DNA of 64,000 nt, taken from contig NZ_JBEWTB010000002.1 of the NCBI RefSeq assembly GCF_040549045.1, positions 1,209,501-1,273,500 of the forward strand, in the 5' to 3' direction. The notes below the pieces were generated by a model. The model saw nothing but the letters and a program-made list of their open reading frames with translations, made no database searches and was not told the DNA's origin. How positions within the stretch are numbered: the stretch's first letter is position 1; the number at the start of each line of letters is the position of its first letter. Positions 8,932 to 17,852 of the stretch are shown piece by piece. The translations under genes and the position numbers were made by a program. This DNA is from Endozoicomonas sp. NE40 (GTDB lineage: Bacteria > Pseudomonadota > Gammaproteobacteria > Pseudomonadales > Endozoicomonadaceae).

Positions 8932-10110
8932 ATGATGAAAAAAAACGTACTGACTTTACTCTCTGGATTTTTACTCACCGCCACAGCGGCCACCGCCCAG
9001 ACGGTCATTGTACCGGATGCGCCACAGGTGAATGCCAAAGGCTATGTGCTGATGGATTACCATTCCGGCAAAGTGATCGCGTCCTCCAATGAAAATGAGC
9101 ATCTGGCACCCGCCAGCCTGACCAAAATCATGACCAGCTATGTGATCGGGCAGGAGCTGAACAATGGTCGTCTGGCCCTGGATGACAAAGTGACGGTCAG
9201 CCGTAACGCCTGGGCAAGAAACTTCCCCGGCTCGTCACTGATGTTTATAGAAGTTGGAGAGAAAATTGCCATCTCTGACCTGTATCGTGGTCTGGTCATC
9301 CAGTCCGGTAATGATGCATCGGTAGCGCTGGCGGAACATGTTGCGGGCAGTGAATCCGCCTTTGTTCAGCTGATGAACAACTGGGCGCAACAGCTGGGCA
9401 TGACCAACACCCTGTTCACCAACCCTCATGGTCTGGACAGTGACGGCAAACACACCACACCTCTGGATATGGCCAAACTGTCACAGGCTTTGATCCGGGA
9501 TGTTCCAGATCAATACGCACTCTACAGCGAACGATCTTTTGAGTGGGCTGGCATTACCCAGTACAACCGCAACAAACTGTTGTGGGATAACAGCCTGAAC
9601 GTCGATGGCATTAAAACCGGGTATACCGGAGAGGCTGGTTTCAGCCTTGTGACGTCCGCTACTGAAGACGACATGCGCCTTATTACTGTCGTGATGGGTA
9701 CACCCAGCGAACAGGCCCGTATGGATGAGAGCCGCAGACTGCTGCAGTATGGCTTCCGGTTCTTTGACACCAGTAAACAGCTGACTGAAGGGGAAACACT
9801 GCAAAGTGCCAGAGTCTGGCAGGGCGAGCTGGATTATGTATCAGCCGGAGTCGATAAGGATGTGTATATCACACTCCCGGCCGTACAGATGAATCGTATG
9901 ACCATGTCTTACGACATTGACAGCCCCCTCACAGCACCCATTGCCAAAGGAGAACAGATTGGTACTGTGACCTGGCAGGCAGGTGATGAGATCGTTGAAC
10001 AGCGTCCGTTAATTGCCCTGGAAGCCGTTGAACGGGGTGGGCTGGTGAAAAGACTGATGGACTCCGTTCGTCAGTTTTTTGATTCATTGAAAGCCCGAAT
10101 TCTTGGATAA
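8932..10110 (+). CDS. dacC: D-alanyl-D-alanine carboxypeptidase (PBP5/6 type)
   Basis: A 392-residue low-molecular-mass penicillin-binding protein. It begins with a signal peptide (cleavage likely after ATAATAQ). The active-site triad motifs are SLTK, SGN and KTG (in IKTGYTGEAG). The C-terminal PBP5-specific beta domain ends in a stretch with basic and hydrophobic residues (GGLVKRLMDSVRQFFDSLK) that fits an amphipathic membrane anchor. It trims the terminal D-Ala from peptidoglycan stem peptides in the periplasm. It lies 20 bases after the MurE-like gene and 18 bases before the EamA transporter, so the three may be co-transcribed. The symbol could equally be dacA. Confidence 0.92.
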   Translation: MMKKNVLTLLSGFLLTATAATAQTVIVPDAPQVNAKGYVLMDYHSGKVIASSNENEHLAPASLTKIMTSYVIGQELNNGRLALDDKVTVSRNAWARNFPGSSLMFIEVGEKIAISDLYRGLVIQSGNDASVALAEHVAGSESAFVQLMNNWAQQLGMTNTLFTNPHGLDSDGKHTTPLDMAKLSQALIRDVPDQYALYSERSFEWAGITQYNRNKLLWDNSLNVDGIKTGYTGEAGFSLVTSATEDDMRLITVVMGTPSEQARMDESRRLLQYGFRFFDTSKQLTEGETLQSARVWQGELDYVSAGVDKDVYITLPAVQMNRMTMSYDIDSPLTAPIAKGEQIGTVTWQAGDEIVEQRPLIALEAVERGGLVKRLMDSVRQFFDSLKARILG

Positions 10111-10128
10111 ACACTGACTGAGTTTTAA

Positions 10129-11100
10129 ATGGGAAAAACTATAAGGCGCTGGATGCCTGAAGGTCTGAGGTACATGCTGGTGTCATCACTGGCATTTGCC
10201 CTGATGTCGAGCAGTGTAAAACTGGTCAACACCTACAATATTCCGGTTCTCCAGATTGTTGCCGCGCGGGCTTTTATTTCGCTGTTGCTGAGCTATGCGG
10301 ATATAAAAAGAAAGGGCATTTCACCATGGGGCAATAACAAACTGCTTCTCACCCTGAGGGGAGTTGCAGGTGTTTTTGCCCTGATGTGTATTTTCTACGC
10401 ACTGACCATACTGCCGCTGGCTGAAGCTAACATTCTTCAGAACCTGACGCCTATTTTCACCGCAGTGTTAGCGATTGCAGTGCTTGGAGAGAAGATTCAT
10501 CGCTCAACGGTTATCTGTATTGTCCTGTCGTTCCTGGGGCTGATCATCACGGTAAAACCGGGGCTTCTGGTGAGCAGCGCCAATGACCTGCCAGCGATTG
10601 GCGTCATTGCTGCACTGGCAGGGGCAGCAGGCAGTGCCATTGCCTATGTTGTTGTGAAAAAGCTGAGTGTCAGCGAAGACAGTTCTGTCATTATCTTTTA
10701 TTTTCCCATGGTCGCTTTACCGGTCTCCCTGGCGCTGCTTGGGAAAGATATTGTACTGCCAGGCATGGAAGCCCTGATACTCCTGATTATGATCGGGTTG
10801 CTGACCCAGGTGTTGCAGATTTGCCTGACCCGGGCCATGCAGGTAGAAGCTGCCAACAAAGTGACTGCCTACTCTTATATTCAGATTATTTTTTCAATGT
10901 TGCTGGGCGGATTATTTTTTAATGAAATACCATCCGTATGGACATGGCTGGGCGGAAGCCTGATTGTTGCAGGCGCCCTGATTAACGTGATTGGTCACTC
11001 TCGACCTGTAAAAGAGCGACCTGTAAAAGAGCCAGAAAAAAATTCCGGAAACTCTCAGAAGCCAGGTAATACTGTTTCTCTTGAGTCTCGTTCTGCCTGA
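10129..11100 (+). CDS. EamA/DMT superfamily transporter
   Basis: A 323-residue polytopic inner-membrane protein with about ten hydrophobic segments in two EamA halves. The first half carries the pattern LAEANILQNLTPIFTAVLA and the second ends near AYSYIQIIFSMLLGGLFFNE. Family members are drug/metabolite exporters, and the substrate here is unknown. The C-terminal 35 residues are charged and include a short repeat (RPVKERPVKEP). It closes the MurE-like/PBP5 cluster. Confidence 0.9.
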   Translation: MGKTIRRWMPEGLRYMLVSSLAFALMSSSVKLVNTYNIPVLQIVAARAFISLLLSYADIKRKGISPWGNNKLLLTLRGVAGVFALMCIFYALTILPLAEANILQNLTPIFTAVLAIAVLGEKIHRSTVICIVLSFLGLIITVKPGLLVSSANDLPAIGVIAALAGAAGSAIAYVVVKKLSVSEDSSVIIFYFPMVALPVSLALLGKDIVLPGMEALILLIMIGLLTQVLQICLTRAMQVEAANKVTAYSYIQIIFSMLLGGLFFNEIPSVWTWLGGSLIVAGALINVIGHSRPVKERPVKEPEKNSGNSQKPGNTVSLESRSA

Positions 11101-11116
11101 CTCTTAAGTAAGCCAC

Positions 11117-11169
11117 AAAAAAAACTCCGGACACAGTGATTAAGATTCTTACAGGCCACTGTGCCGGAG
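11117..11169 (-). terminator. Intrinsic terminator of the rpoE-chrR operon
   Basis: An imperfect inverted repeat (CTCCGGACACAGTG at 11125-11138 against CACTGTGCCGGAG at 11157-11169, one bulge) is followed on the reverse strand by eight T residues. It lies just after the anti-sigma gene stop and faces the end of the EamA gene. Confidence 0.8.
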
Positions 11170-11193
11170 GGGATTGTGCATCCATTCACAGCT

Positions 11194-11838
11194 TCAAAGA
11201 TCAAAGAAAGGCTGCAACAGTCGTGGAATCAATCCGGTGAATCTCAGCGGAGCATCCGTTGCTATCAGACAGATGCAGTCTTCGTGAGTGTCCACTATTG
11301 GCTGATGACTGACGTCACCGTCAAGGTCAGCCACATCACCGGCACAAAATCGCCCAAATTCATCGCTGTATGAACCCTGTAACACCAGAGTCAGTTCTGA
11401 ACCGCTATGACTGTGTTTGGGCATGCAGGTGCCGGGGGATATTTTCAGCAGCCGTAACTTACCTGCATAGGCAGGAATAACGAACTGTTTCATACCCGGT
11501 GCCAGCGTTCGCCAGTGCAGTCTGTGAAGATCTTCCCCCAACATGGGTTGCAACGGTGCCGGAATGCTACCCGTATCGGTTCTGAAAACAGGCTGGGAAG
11601 GTTCAGGATCAATACCGTCAAGCATGGCCAATATCTGACTCCGGCTACCTTCCGACATAGGAACAGGCTCCAACTGCTCCAGCAGAGAACGTCCAACGTC
11701 CTCAGCCTCAGAAACCAGTTTACGACAGTGTTCGCAACTGGGCAGGTGGCAGGCAATGACCATCGCGCTGGGTTCCGGCAAACTGCCCGCCGCATAACTC
11801 ATCAGGGAGCTGGGATCAGGATGATGTGCTGAGGTCAT
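11194..11838 (-). CDS. chrR: ChrR-type zinc anti-sigma factor
   Basis: A 214-residue ChrR family protein. The N-terminal anti-sigma domain has the zinc pattern H-x3-C-x2-C (CHLPSCEHC, about residues 30-38). The C-terminal cupin domain has HSHSGSE and a later HQPI, matching the cupin metal ligands of Rhodobacter ChrR. In the known system ChrR binds the ECF sigma factor and releases it under singlet oxygen or organic peroxide stress. The start codon overlaps the sigma gene stop (ATGA). The predicted target operon lies divergently at 12870-17648. Confidence 0.92.
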   Translation of the reverse strand: MTSAHHPDPSSLMSYAAGSLPEPSAMVIACHLPSCEHCRKLVSEAEDVGRSLLEQLEPVPMSEGSRSQILAMLDGIDPEPSQPVFRTDTGSIPAPLQPMLGEDLHRLHWRTLAPGMKQFVIPAYAGKLRLLKISPGTCMPKHSHSGSELTLVLQGSYSDEFGRFCAGDVADLDGDVSHQPIVDTHEDCICLIATDAPLRFTGLIPRLLQPFFDL

Positions 11839-12449
11839 GATTCCCCTCCAGTTGGCTGGTCTGCCTGGCCAATCTGTTTACGCAATTTGACGAAGGCCAG
11901 GCGCAGGCCTGATTTCACACTACCTAATGGAATATCCATATCGTCTGCAATTTCCCGATGCGATTTTCCTTCAAAGTACACTTTGTAAACCAATTGTGAC
12001 TGCTGGTGAGACAGACTGTTGATCGCCTGAATAAGCTTCTCGGAATCTGCAGAGGCATGACTGGGCTCAAACCCCATTTCCGGATAAACATCCATCTGAA
12101 CCGTAAAGCCCGGCTTCTCTTTACGCATCCGGTCTATCCACAAGTTGCGTGCGATCCTGAAAATCCAGGTGGATGCCGTGGCTTTATCCGGGTTGTAGCT
12201 GGCACAGTGTCGCCAAACCGACAGCATGGTTTCCTGAACCAACTCTTCCGCTATCTCCCCATGAGCCCCTTTGCGGATCAGGTGGTTTTTCAAACGGGGA
12301 GCAAAGTAGTCATAGAGATGCACAAACAGCTGCCTGTCCCGGTATTTAGCCAGGTCGACCAGGTTCTGTCTCAGTGCTTCCGGAGTTGTGCTGTCTGATT
12401 CCATATTGTTTTTGTACGCAATAGCAGTGAACATCGTGCTGTCAGCCAC
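11835..12449 (-). CDS. rpoE: ECF sigma factor, RpoE/ECF11 type, partner of ChrR
   Basis: A group IV sigma factor of up to 204 residues. Region 2 is seen as LVQETMLSVWRHCASYNP followed by ASTWIFRIARNLWIDRMRK, and region 4 as GKSHREIADDMDIPLGSVKS. It is followed by its anti-sigma gene with a four-base overlap. Three starts are possible (GTG 12449, ATG 12434, ATG 12404), none with a clear ribosome-binding site; the conserved domain begins after the last. An ECF11-like promoter lies just upstream, which implies self-activation. Confidence 0.92.
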   Translation of the reverse strand: MADSTMFTAIAYKNNMESDSTTPEALRQNLVDLAKYRDRQLFVHLYDYFAPRLKNHLIRKGAHGEIAEELVQETMLSVWRHCASYNPDKATASTWIFRIARNLWIDRMRKEKPGFTVQMDVYPEMGFEPSHASADSEKLIQAINSLSHQQSQLVYKVYFEGKSHREIADDMDIPLGSVKSGLRLAFVKLRKQIGQADQPTGGES

Positions 12450-12467
12450 ACTATTGTAATCTCTTAT

Positions 12468-12495
12468 TGTACGAGGCCAAGCAACTTTCGGATTA
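12468..12495 (-). promoter_or_regulatory. ECF11-like promoter of rpoE-chrR
   Basis: Read on the reverse strand, TAATCC (12495-12490) is followed after exactly 16 bases by CGTACA (12473-12468). The established RpoE-ChrR promoter pattern is TGATCC with 18 bases to TAAGA, usually preceded by CG. This site differs by one base in the -35 box. The same pattern with the same spacing occurs before the divergent operon at 12799. Confidence 0.7.
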
Positions 12496-12570
12496 TTAAA
12501 TCTGTACTATAAATTGAATGTGGGCAAGTTGATGTATTGTTGGATTCCCATGTTCAAAACCATCCTGAAT

Positions 12571-12801
12571 ATGAACAAAAAAGTTTCTACGCGCCTGTAT
12601 TATACTGGCCTGCTGTTGATTGCTGCAGGTGCCTGCAGTCTGTGGATAGAGAAAAGGTTTTATCAGTATGTTGATCATGATGGCTGGCTACATGAAAGTC
12701 TGTTTCTGCCACTGGGCGTATTCAGTCTTCTGCTGGGCTTTGCTGCCCTCTTCTTATTTACAACGCTTAAAATAATGGCAATGATTAAAGTCCGTCGTTG
12801 A
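12571..12801 (+). CDS. Small two-helix membrane protein, DUF3955-like
   Basis: A 76-residue protein from the ATG at 12571; in-frame ATGs at 12550 and 12514 would extend it. It has two hydrophobic segments flanking a short polar loop with the pattern YVDHDGWLHESLFLPLG, which resembles the DUF3955 family (two helices around D-x-G-x-L-H-E-x-F). The function is unknown. A TATAAAT-like box at about 12507-12513 could be its -10 element, favouring the later starts. Its stop codon overlaps the -35 box of the promoter for the next operon. Confidence 0.6.
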   Translation: MNKKVSTRLYYTGLLLIAAGACSLWIEKRFYQYVDHDGWLHESLFLPLGVFSLLLGFAALFLFTTLKIMAMIKVRR

Positions 12802-12826
12802 TCCAGTTATGCAAGAGGCTCGTAGA
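12799..12826 (+). promoter_or_regulatory. ECF11-like promoter of the FAD oxidase-Cfa operon
   Basis: TGATCC (12799-12804) is followed after 16 bases by CGTAGA (12821-12826), an exact -35 match and near -10 match to the RpoE-ChrR promoter pattern. Transcription would begin about 35 to 40 bases before the ATG at 12870. Together with the similar site before rpoE this ties the operon to the sigma factor encoded next door. Confidence 0.75.
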
Positions 12827-12869
12827 AACGCTAACAAACTGCACATCACTTACTTCTGGATGGAACCCA

Positions 12870-14237
12870 ATGAAAGGTCATGGACTGAATATCGCTGTTA
12901 TCGGCTCAGGCATCAGTGGTTTATCTGCTGCCTGGCTGCTGAGCAAACAACACAATGTTACTTTATTTGAGAAAGACGATCGCTTTGGTGGTCACAGCCA
13001 CACTGTTGCCGTCGACGACGATCAACAGAGTGTACCGGTAGATACTGGCTTTATTGTTTTTAACGAAGCCACCTACCCTAACCTGACCGCCTTTTTTGAA
13101 CATCTGGACGTCGATGTCATCAACACCGACATGTCCTTTGCTGTGTCCATGACCCGCCCGGGAAACAAAAACAACATCGAATACTCCGGCTCTGATCTTA
13201 ATGGGTTGTTTGCCCGGAGAATCAATGCCTTAAATCCCGGTTTCTGGCGTATGCTGGTCGATATCCTGAGGTTTTACCGGGCAAGCAGAGAATGGCGGGC
13301 AACACTGCCGGCTTCAACCACCCTGCGTGAACTGCTGTCACGGCATACCTACGGTAAGAAGTTCGTTAAAGAGCACCTGATTCCTATGGGAGCAGCAATC
13401 TGGTCTACCCCTGCCGACAAGATACTGGACTACCCTGCCTTGGCATTTCTACGCTTTTGCGAAAATCACGGTCTGCTACAAGTCACCAATCGCCCCCAGT
13501 GGAAAACCGTAAAGGGCGGCAGTCGTGAGTATGTCAGAAAAGTCATCAGCCAGCTTGGCAGAAACACTCTTCAGAACTGCTGTATTTCCAAAGTAAAACG
13601 CTATCCGGACAAAGTGATTATCAGCAACCGTCAGGGAACAGAGTGGCAGTTTGACCATGTGGTGATGGCATGCCATGCAGACACAAACCTTCAGCTGCTC
13701 AGCGAACCTGATGAGCTGGAACAACTGTTACTGGGTGCCTTTACCTTTCAGCGCAATACCGCCGTATTGCACAGCGATGCGCGCTTTATGCCGCAAAATA
13801 AAAGGGCCTGGGCCTGCTGGAACTACCTGGGAACAGAAACCGGCTGTCACCAGGGGCCGTCTGTGACTTACTGGATGAACCGGCTGCAACACCTTGATGG
13901 CAAAGACCTGTTTGTCACCCTTAATCCGGGGTTTGATATTGACCGCTCATTGATTCACGGCAGCTATCTTTACGACCATCCGGTTTTTACCAGAGCCGCC
14001 ATCGAAGCCCAGCAGCGCCTCTGGGAACTGCAAGGGCGTCAGCGCACATGGTTCTGTGGCGCATGGTTTGGCTATGGCTTCCACGAAGACGGGTTACAGT
14101 CTGGCCTTGCGGTTGCAGAAGCCCTGGGCGGTCTGAAGCGCCCGTGGTCGGTGGCCGGGGAAAACCATCGTCTGGTATTGCCGGAATCTTTCGGAACCGA
14201 TGGCTTAACTGTCCACAAAACAGAGAGTGTTGTATGA
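12870..14237 (+). CDS. FAD-dependent amine oxidase family protein (ChrR regulon)
   Basis: A 455-residue flavoprotein. The N-terminal dinucleotide-binding fold reads IAVIGSGISGLSAAWLL followed by FEKDDRFGGHSHT, and DTGFIVFNE near residue 60 is typical of the NAD(P)-binding/amine oxidase family found next to DUF1365 and Cfa genes. The start at 12870 is preferred because an earlier in-frame GTG/ATG lies upstream of the predicted transcription start. It overlaps the DUF1365 gene by four bases. In known RpoE-ChrR regulons this gene set is linked to membrane lipid change under photo-oxidative stress. The substrate is not established here. Confidence 0.9.
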   Translation: MKGHGLNIAVIGSGISGLSAAWLLSKQHNVTLFEKDDRFGGHSHTVAVDDDQQSVPVDTGFIVFNEATYPNLTAFFEHLDVDVINTDMSFAVSMTRPGNKNNIEYSGSDLNGLFARRINALNPGFWRMLVDILRFYRASREWRATLPASTTLRELLSRHTYGKKFVKEHLIPMGAAIWSTPADKILDYPALAFLRFCENHGLLQVTNRPQWKTVKGGSREYVRKVISQLGRNTLQNCCISKVKRYPDKVIISNRQGTEWQFDHVVMACHADTNLQLLSEPDELEQLLLGAFTFQRNTAVLHSDARFMPQNKRAWACWNYLGTETGCHQGPSVTYWMNRLQHLDGKDLFVTLNPGFDIDRSLIHGSYLYDHPVFTRAAIEAQQRLWELQGRQRTWFCGAWFGYGFHEDGLQSGLAVAEALGGLKRPWSVAGENHRLVLPESFGTDGLTVHKTESVV

Positions 14238-15034
14238 AATCAGCCGTTTACTGGGGAAGCCTGATGCACAACCGGATTCGCCCCAAAAAACACCGTTTTC
14301 GCTATCGCATGGCGTCCTGGCTGGTCAACCTGGATGAGTTGCCACAGCTGGATCGATGTTTATGGTTGTTTTCCTTTAATGCCTTCAATCTCATCGCCTT
14401 TTATTCCAGAGATTATGGCGATGGCTCCGGCCGGTGCCTGAAACAGCAGGTCAACGAACTGCTCTCTGAAAACAACATAGCGGCCGCGGACCAGGTCGAG
14501 CTGATGTGTTCTCCCAGAATACTGGGTTATGTGTTCAATCCCCTGTCGGTTTATTTCTGTTATCGCAGCGGGCAGCCGGTTGCGCTGGTCTACGAAGTGT
14601 CGAATACCTTTGGTGAACGACACTCTTATGTTATTCCTGTCTCTGTGACCCCTTTAGCAGACGGTGGTCAGGAGGTTATCTACCAGACCGCCCGCAAACG
14701 ATTGCATGTTTCGCCTTTCTTCCCAATGGACTGCCACTACCGCTTTCGTGTCCGGCGACCAGACCAGACGCTTTCACTGACGATTGAGCTGCTGGACAGC
14801 CAGGGCAAACTCTTTGCTGCTGTCTTTCAGGGAAAGAAAAAAGCCCTGACGAATCAACGGATTCTTCTGCAACTCTGTCTGCTGCCCTGGCAAACCCTGA
14901 AAGTAACAGCCGCTATTCACTGGGAAGCCCTGAAGCTGTGGGCCAAAGGGATCAGCATCGTCAAACATCAGCCCGCAGAACGACCTTATAGCTGGAGTGC
15001 TGGTGAATCCATGACAAGGAAAGGAGGCCGGTGA
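14234..15034 (+). CDS. DUF1365 family protein
   Basis: A 266-residue DUF1365 protein. The beginning (SAVYWGSLMHNRIRPKKHRF) and the internal LMCSPRILGYVFNPLSVYF are typical of the family. Its biochemical role is not known to me. It is almost always found with a flavin oxidase and a Cfa-like methyltransferase, as here. The ATG overlaps the preceding stop (ATGA), and its own stop overlaps the cfa start, so the operon is tightly coupled. Confidence 0.93.
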   Translation: MKSAVYWGSLMHNRIRPKKHRFRYRMASWLVNLDELPQLDRCLWLFSFNAFNLIAFYSRDYGDGSGRCLKQQVNELLSENNIAAADQVELMCSPRILGYVFNPLSVYFCYRSGQPVALVYEVSNTFGERHSYVIPVSVTPLADGGQEVIYQTARKRLHVSPFFPMDCHYRFRVRRPDQTLSLTIELLDSQGKLFAAVFQGKKKALTNQRILLQLCLLPWQTLKVTAAIHWEALKLWAKGISIVKHQPAERPYSWSAGESMTRKGGR

Positions 15035-16287
15035 TGAATACAGCGGAAAAAATGCCCTCAGGCACAAATGGAACCACACCATCGCTATTGAGCCTGCCTC
15101 TCTGGTGGCTGAAGCGCAAACTGGAAAGCGCTGATATCAGTAAAATCATTCTCACCCTGAACTCCGGAAAAGAACTTCACATCGGCTCCGTAAAGAGTGG
15201 TGTTGCGGTTGCCAGACTGACGCTACACCGCCCACTGGCCGTTATGAGGGCTTCGCAGGCAGGTATTACGGGTCTTGCTGAATCGTATATATCCGGCGGC
15301 TGGAGTACGCCGGACCTTGTCGCCGTCACAGACTGGGCTATGACCAATGAGAAGGCACTGGACTCATTATTTGAGCCAAACTGGCTAAGCGGGAAAATTC
15401 AGAGGCTGCTTCATTTATTAAACAACAACAGTCGTAAAGGAAGCCGGAAAAATATTGCTGCACACTACGACCTTGGCAATGATTTCTACCAGCCATGGCT
15501 GGACAACACCATGACTTATTCCAGTGCTTTATTTCACCATGAGAATGAGTCCCTGGAACAAGGGCAGCGCAATAAATACCAACTGATACTAGACTGGCTG
15601 GAGGTAAAACCTGAACAGACAGTTCTGGAGATAGGCTGTGGCTGGGGCGGTTTTTCAAACGCTCTGGCTGACCGAACCGGCAGTGCTTATCATGGGATCA
15701 CGCTGTCTACAGAACAGTTAGCTTATGCCCGGGCAATGTGTAAGGACGCTGGTCACCAGTTCAGCCTGACTGACTACCGGGATCTGTCTGGACAGTTTGA
15801 TCGTCTGGTGTCCATCGAAATGATAGAAGCTGTGGGTGAAAATCACTGGCCTGCCTATTTCAGGAAAGTATACGACAGTCTCAAGTCCGGAGGTGTTGCC
15901 GTACTTCAGGTTATTACTATTGATGACAAGCGGTTTGAAGTCTACCGGAAAGGGGCTGACTTTATTCAGCGCTATATTTTTCCCGGTGGGATGCTGCCCA
16001 GCCATCAGATTATGCAAAGCCAGACAGCAGCAGCCGGGCTTGAGTTAGAAGACTCGATGGCTTTTGGTCAGGATTATGCCCGAACCCTGAATCTCTGGAT
16101 GAAGCGGTTTAATGCCTGCTGGCCAGAGTTGAATCTTCAAGGTTTTGATCACCGCTTCCACAAACTCTGGAACTTCTATCTGGCGTATTGCGAAACCGGT
16201 TTTAAGTGCGAAAGCATCAATGTCCGCTTTTATAAAATCAGAAAACCCATGATCAGTGAATATCAATGTGATGGAGCAAGACTATGA
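15034..16287 (+). CDS. cfa: Cyclopropane-fatty-acyl-phospholipid synthase family protein
   Basis: A 417-residue SAM-dependent methyltransferase of the Cfa family. It has NIAAHYDLGNDFYQPWLD before the methyltransferase domain, a SAM loop LEIGCGWGGFS (about residues 200-210) and the later QRYIFPGGMLPSH, all diagnostic. The reaction is methylene transfer to unsaturated acyl chains of membrane phospholipids. The ATG at 15034 has AAGGAGG six bases upstream and is preferred over the GTG at 15031. In the ChrR regulon context it probably protects or remodels the membrane under oxidative stress. Confidence 0.93.
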   Translation: MNTAEKMPSGTNGTTPSLLSLPLWWLKRKLESADISKIILTLNSGKELHIGSVKSGVAVARLTLHRPLAVMRASQAGITGLAESYISGGWSTPDLVAVTDWAMTNEKALDSLFEPNWLSGKIQRLLHLLNNNSRKGSRKNIAAHYDLGNDFYQPWLDNTMTYSSALFHHENESLEQGQRNKYQLILDWLEVKPEQTVLEIGCGWGGFSNALADRTGSAYHGITLSTEQLAYARAMCKDAGHQFSLTDYRDLSGQFDRLVSIEMIEAVGENHWPAYFRKVYDSLKSGGVAVLQVITIDDKRFEVYRKGADFIQRYIFPGGMLPSHQIMQSQTAAAGLELEDSMAFGQDYARTLNLWMKRFNACWPELNLQGFDHRFHKLWNFYLAYCETGFKCESINVRFYKIRKPMISEYQCDGARL

Positions 16288-16844
16288 GGAAATCGGTTTG
16301 TCAGCTGCTGGGACTGGTTTCAATGGCCTGGCTGGCAGGGTGCAGCACCATAAAGCCGGATGATTACGCAGGCACAACCCCCACGCTCAGGATTGAAGAT
16401 TACTTTCAGGGGCATACGCTGGCCTGGGGTATGTTCCAGGATCGTTTTGGCAAAGTCCGCAACCGTTTCAAAGTTGATATGAACGGTAATGTAAAAGACG
16501 GTGTACTGATTCTTGATGAAAGTTTTTCCTATGAAAATGGATCAACGTCAAACCGGCGCTGGAACATCAGGATTCTTGGCGACGGGCGATACGAAGGCAC
16601 AGCTGATGATGTTATCGGCGTAGCTAAGGGCAAAGCAGCGGGACATGCCTTTAACTGGAAATACCAGATAGATTTGCCCATCGGTGACAAAAAGTGGCGA
16701 GTGTCGTTTGACGACTGGCTGTACCTGCAGGAAGATGGTGTGCTGATCAATGTAGCAACGGTTTCCAAATGGGGTATAACCCTTGGCAGGCTGGTGTTTG
16801 TCTTTGGCAAAGAAGAGCCCTTGCAAAAGGCGTTCAAACCATGA
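16284..16844 (+). CDS. DUF3833 family lipoprotein
   Basis: A 186-residue protein with a lipoprotein signal (LVSMAWLAGC; Cys near residue 20). The following part matches the DUF3833 family: DYFQGHTLAWGMFQDRFGKV and WKYQIDLPIGDKKW. It is likely anchored in the envelope. It overlaps cfa by four bases and precedes the SDR gene, the usual place of DUF3833 in ChrR/RpoE-linked operons. The molecular role is unknown. Confidence 0.9.
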   Translation: MRKSVCQLLGLVSMAWLAGCSTIKPDDYAGTTPTLRIEDYFQGHTLAWGMFQDRFGKVRNRFKVDMNGNVKDGVLILDESFSYENGSTSNRRWNIRILGDGRYEGTADDVIGVAKGKAAGHAFNWKYQIDLPIGDKKWRVSFDDWLYLQEDGVLINVATVSKWGITLGRLVFVFGKEEPLQKAFKP

Positions 16845-16883
16845 ACACCGCAAGCATGCAGCAATAACGATGAAAGCAACAAG

Positions 16884-17648
16884 ATGAAAACAATAAAAAG
16901 CAACGTTGTCTGGATTACCGGAGCCAGCATGGGCATTGGCAAAGCCCTTGCCCTTGAGCTGGCAAACCGGGGACACACGGTAATCGCCAGCGCCCGCAGC
17001 CGGGACAAGCTATCGGTGCTGGTTGAGGAATCCCGCCCCCTGTCGGGTGCGATTCATGCTTACCCTCTGGATGTGACCTGCCAGCAGGCAGTTAATGATG
17101 TGGTCATTGCCATTCAGAATGATTTCCCGACCATCGACCAGGCAGTGTTAAACGCTGGCACATTTTTACCAATGCCGGGTAGCCGGTTTCGTGCTGATGT
17201 CATTAAACAGCAGTTTGACCTGAATGTGTTTGGAGTCAGCTACTGTCTGGAGGCACTGATCCCCATCATGAAACAGCAGAAGCACGGGGTCCTTGCCATC
17301 AATGCGTCACTGGCTGGTTATCGTGGGCTGCCAAAATCAGCGGCTTACGGTGCCACCAAAGCGGCATTGATCAATATGGCCGAATGCCTGAAGCTGGACC
17401 TTGACCCGTATGGTATTGATGTCAAAGTCATTAATCCCGGCTTTGTGAAAACCCCCCTGACCGACAAAAATGATTTCACTATGCCGTTCCTGATGGAGAG
17501 TGAGCAAGCTGCCAGAATCATCAGCAACGGGCTGGCCAGCAATAAATTTGAAATACGTTTTCCTGCCGTCTTTGCAGGAATAATGGGCTTTCTGAGACGG
17601 CTGCCGTACCGGTGTTACTTTGCACTGGTGAAAAGAGTCAGAATCTGA
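16884..17648 (+). CDS. Short-chain dehydrogenase/reductase (ChrR regulon)
   Basis: A 254-residue classical SDR. The cofactor loop is TGASMGIGKALA (near residue 12), then LNAGTF, the catalytic Ser in NASLAG and the YGATK motif with the catalytic Tyr and Lys. The substrate is unknown. It is the last gene of the operon that begins at 12870, 39 bases after the DUF3833 gene. No obvious terminator follows. Confidence 0.92.
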   Translation: MKTIKSNVVWITGASMGIGKALALELANRGHTVIASARSRDKLSVLVEESRPLSGAIHAYPLDVTCQQAVNDVVIAIQNDFPTIDQAVLNAGTFLPMPGSRFRADVIKQQFDLNVFGVSYCLEALIPIMKQQKHGVLAINASLAGYRGLPKSAAYGATKAALINMAECLKLDLDPYGIDVKVINPGFVKTPLTDKNDFTMPFLMESEQAARIISNGLASNKFEIRFPAVFAGIMGFLRRLPYRCYFALVKRVRI

Positions 17649-17852
17649 GACCTGAACCGTATATTTCATCACGGCGGCAAGGTCCGGGCCGGGGCAGGTA
17701 ATGCACGTGTACCATGACCAGATTTTCCAGAAGAGACCGTTTTGCGGGGAACTTTTTCATAAAATAATCGTCTTAATCCTGAGCACTCACAAATTTCAGA
17801 TGAGATGAAGTGAGCCCGGCTATTCAGAAGTCATTAAAAAGAATTTGTTGAA

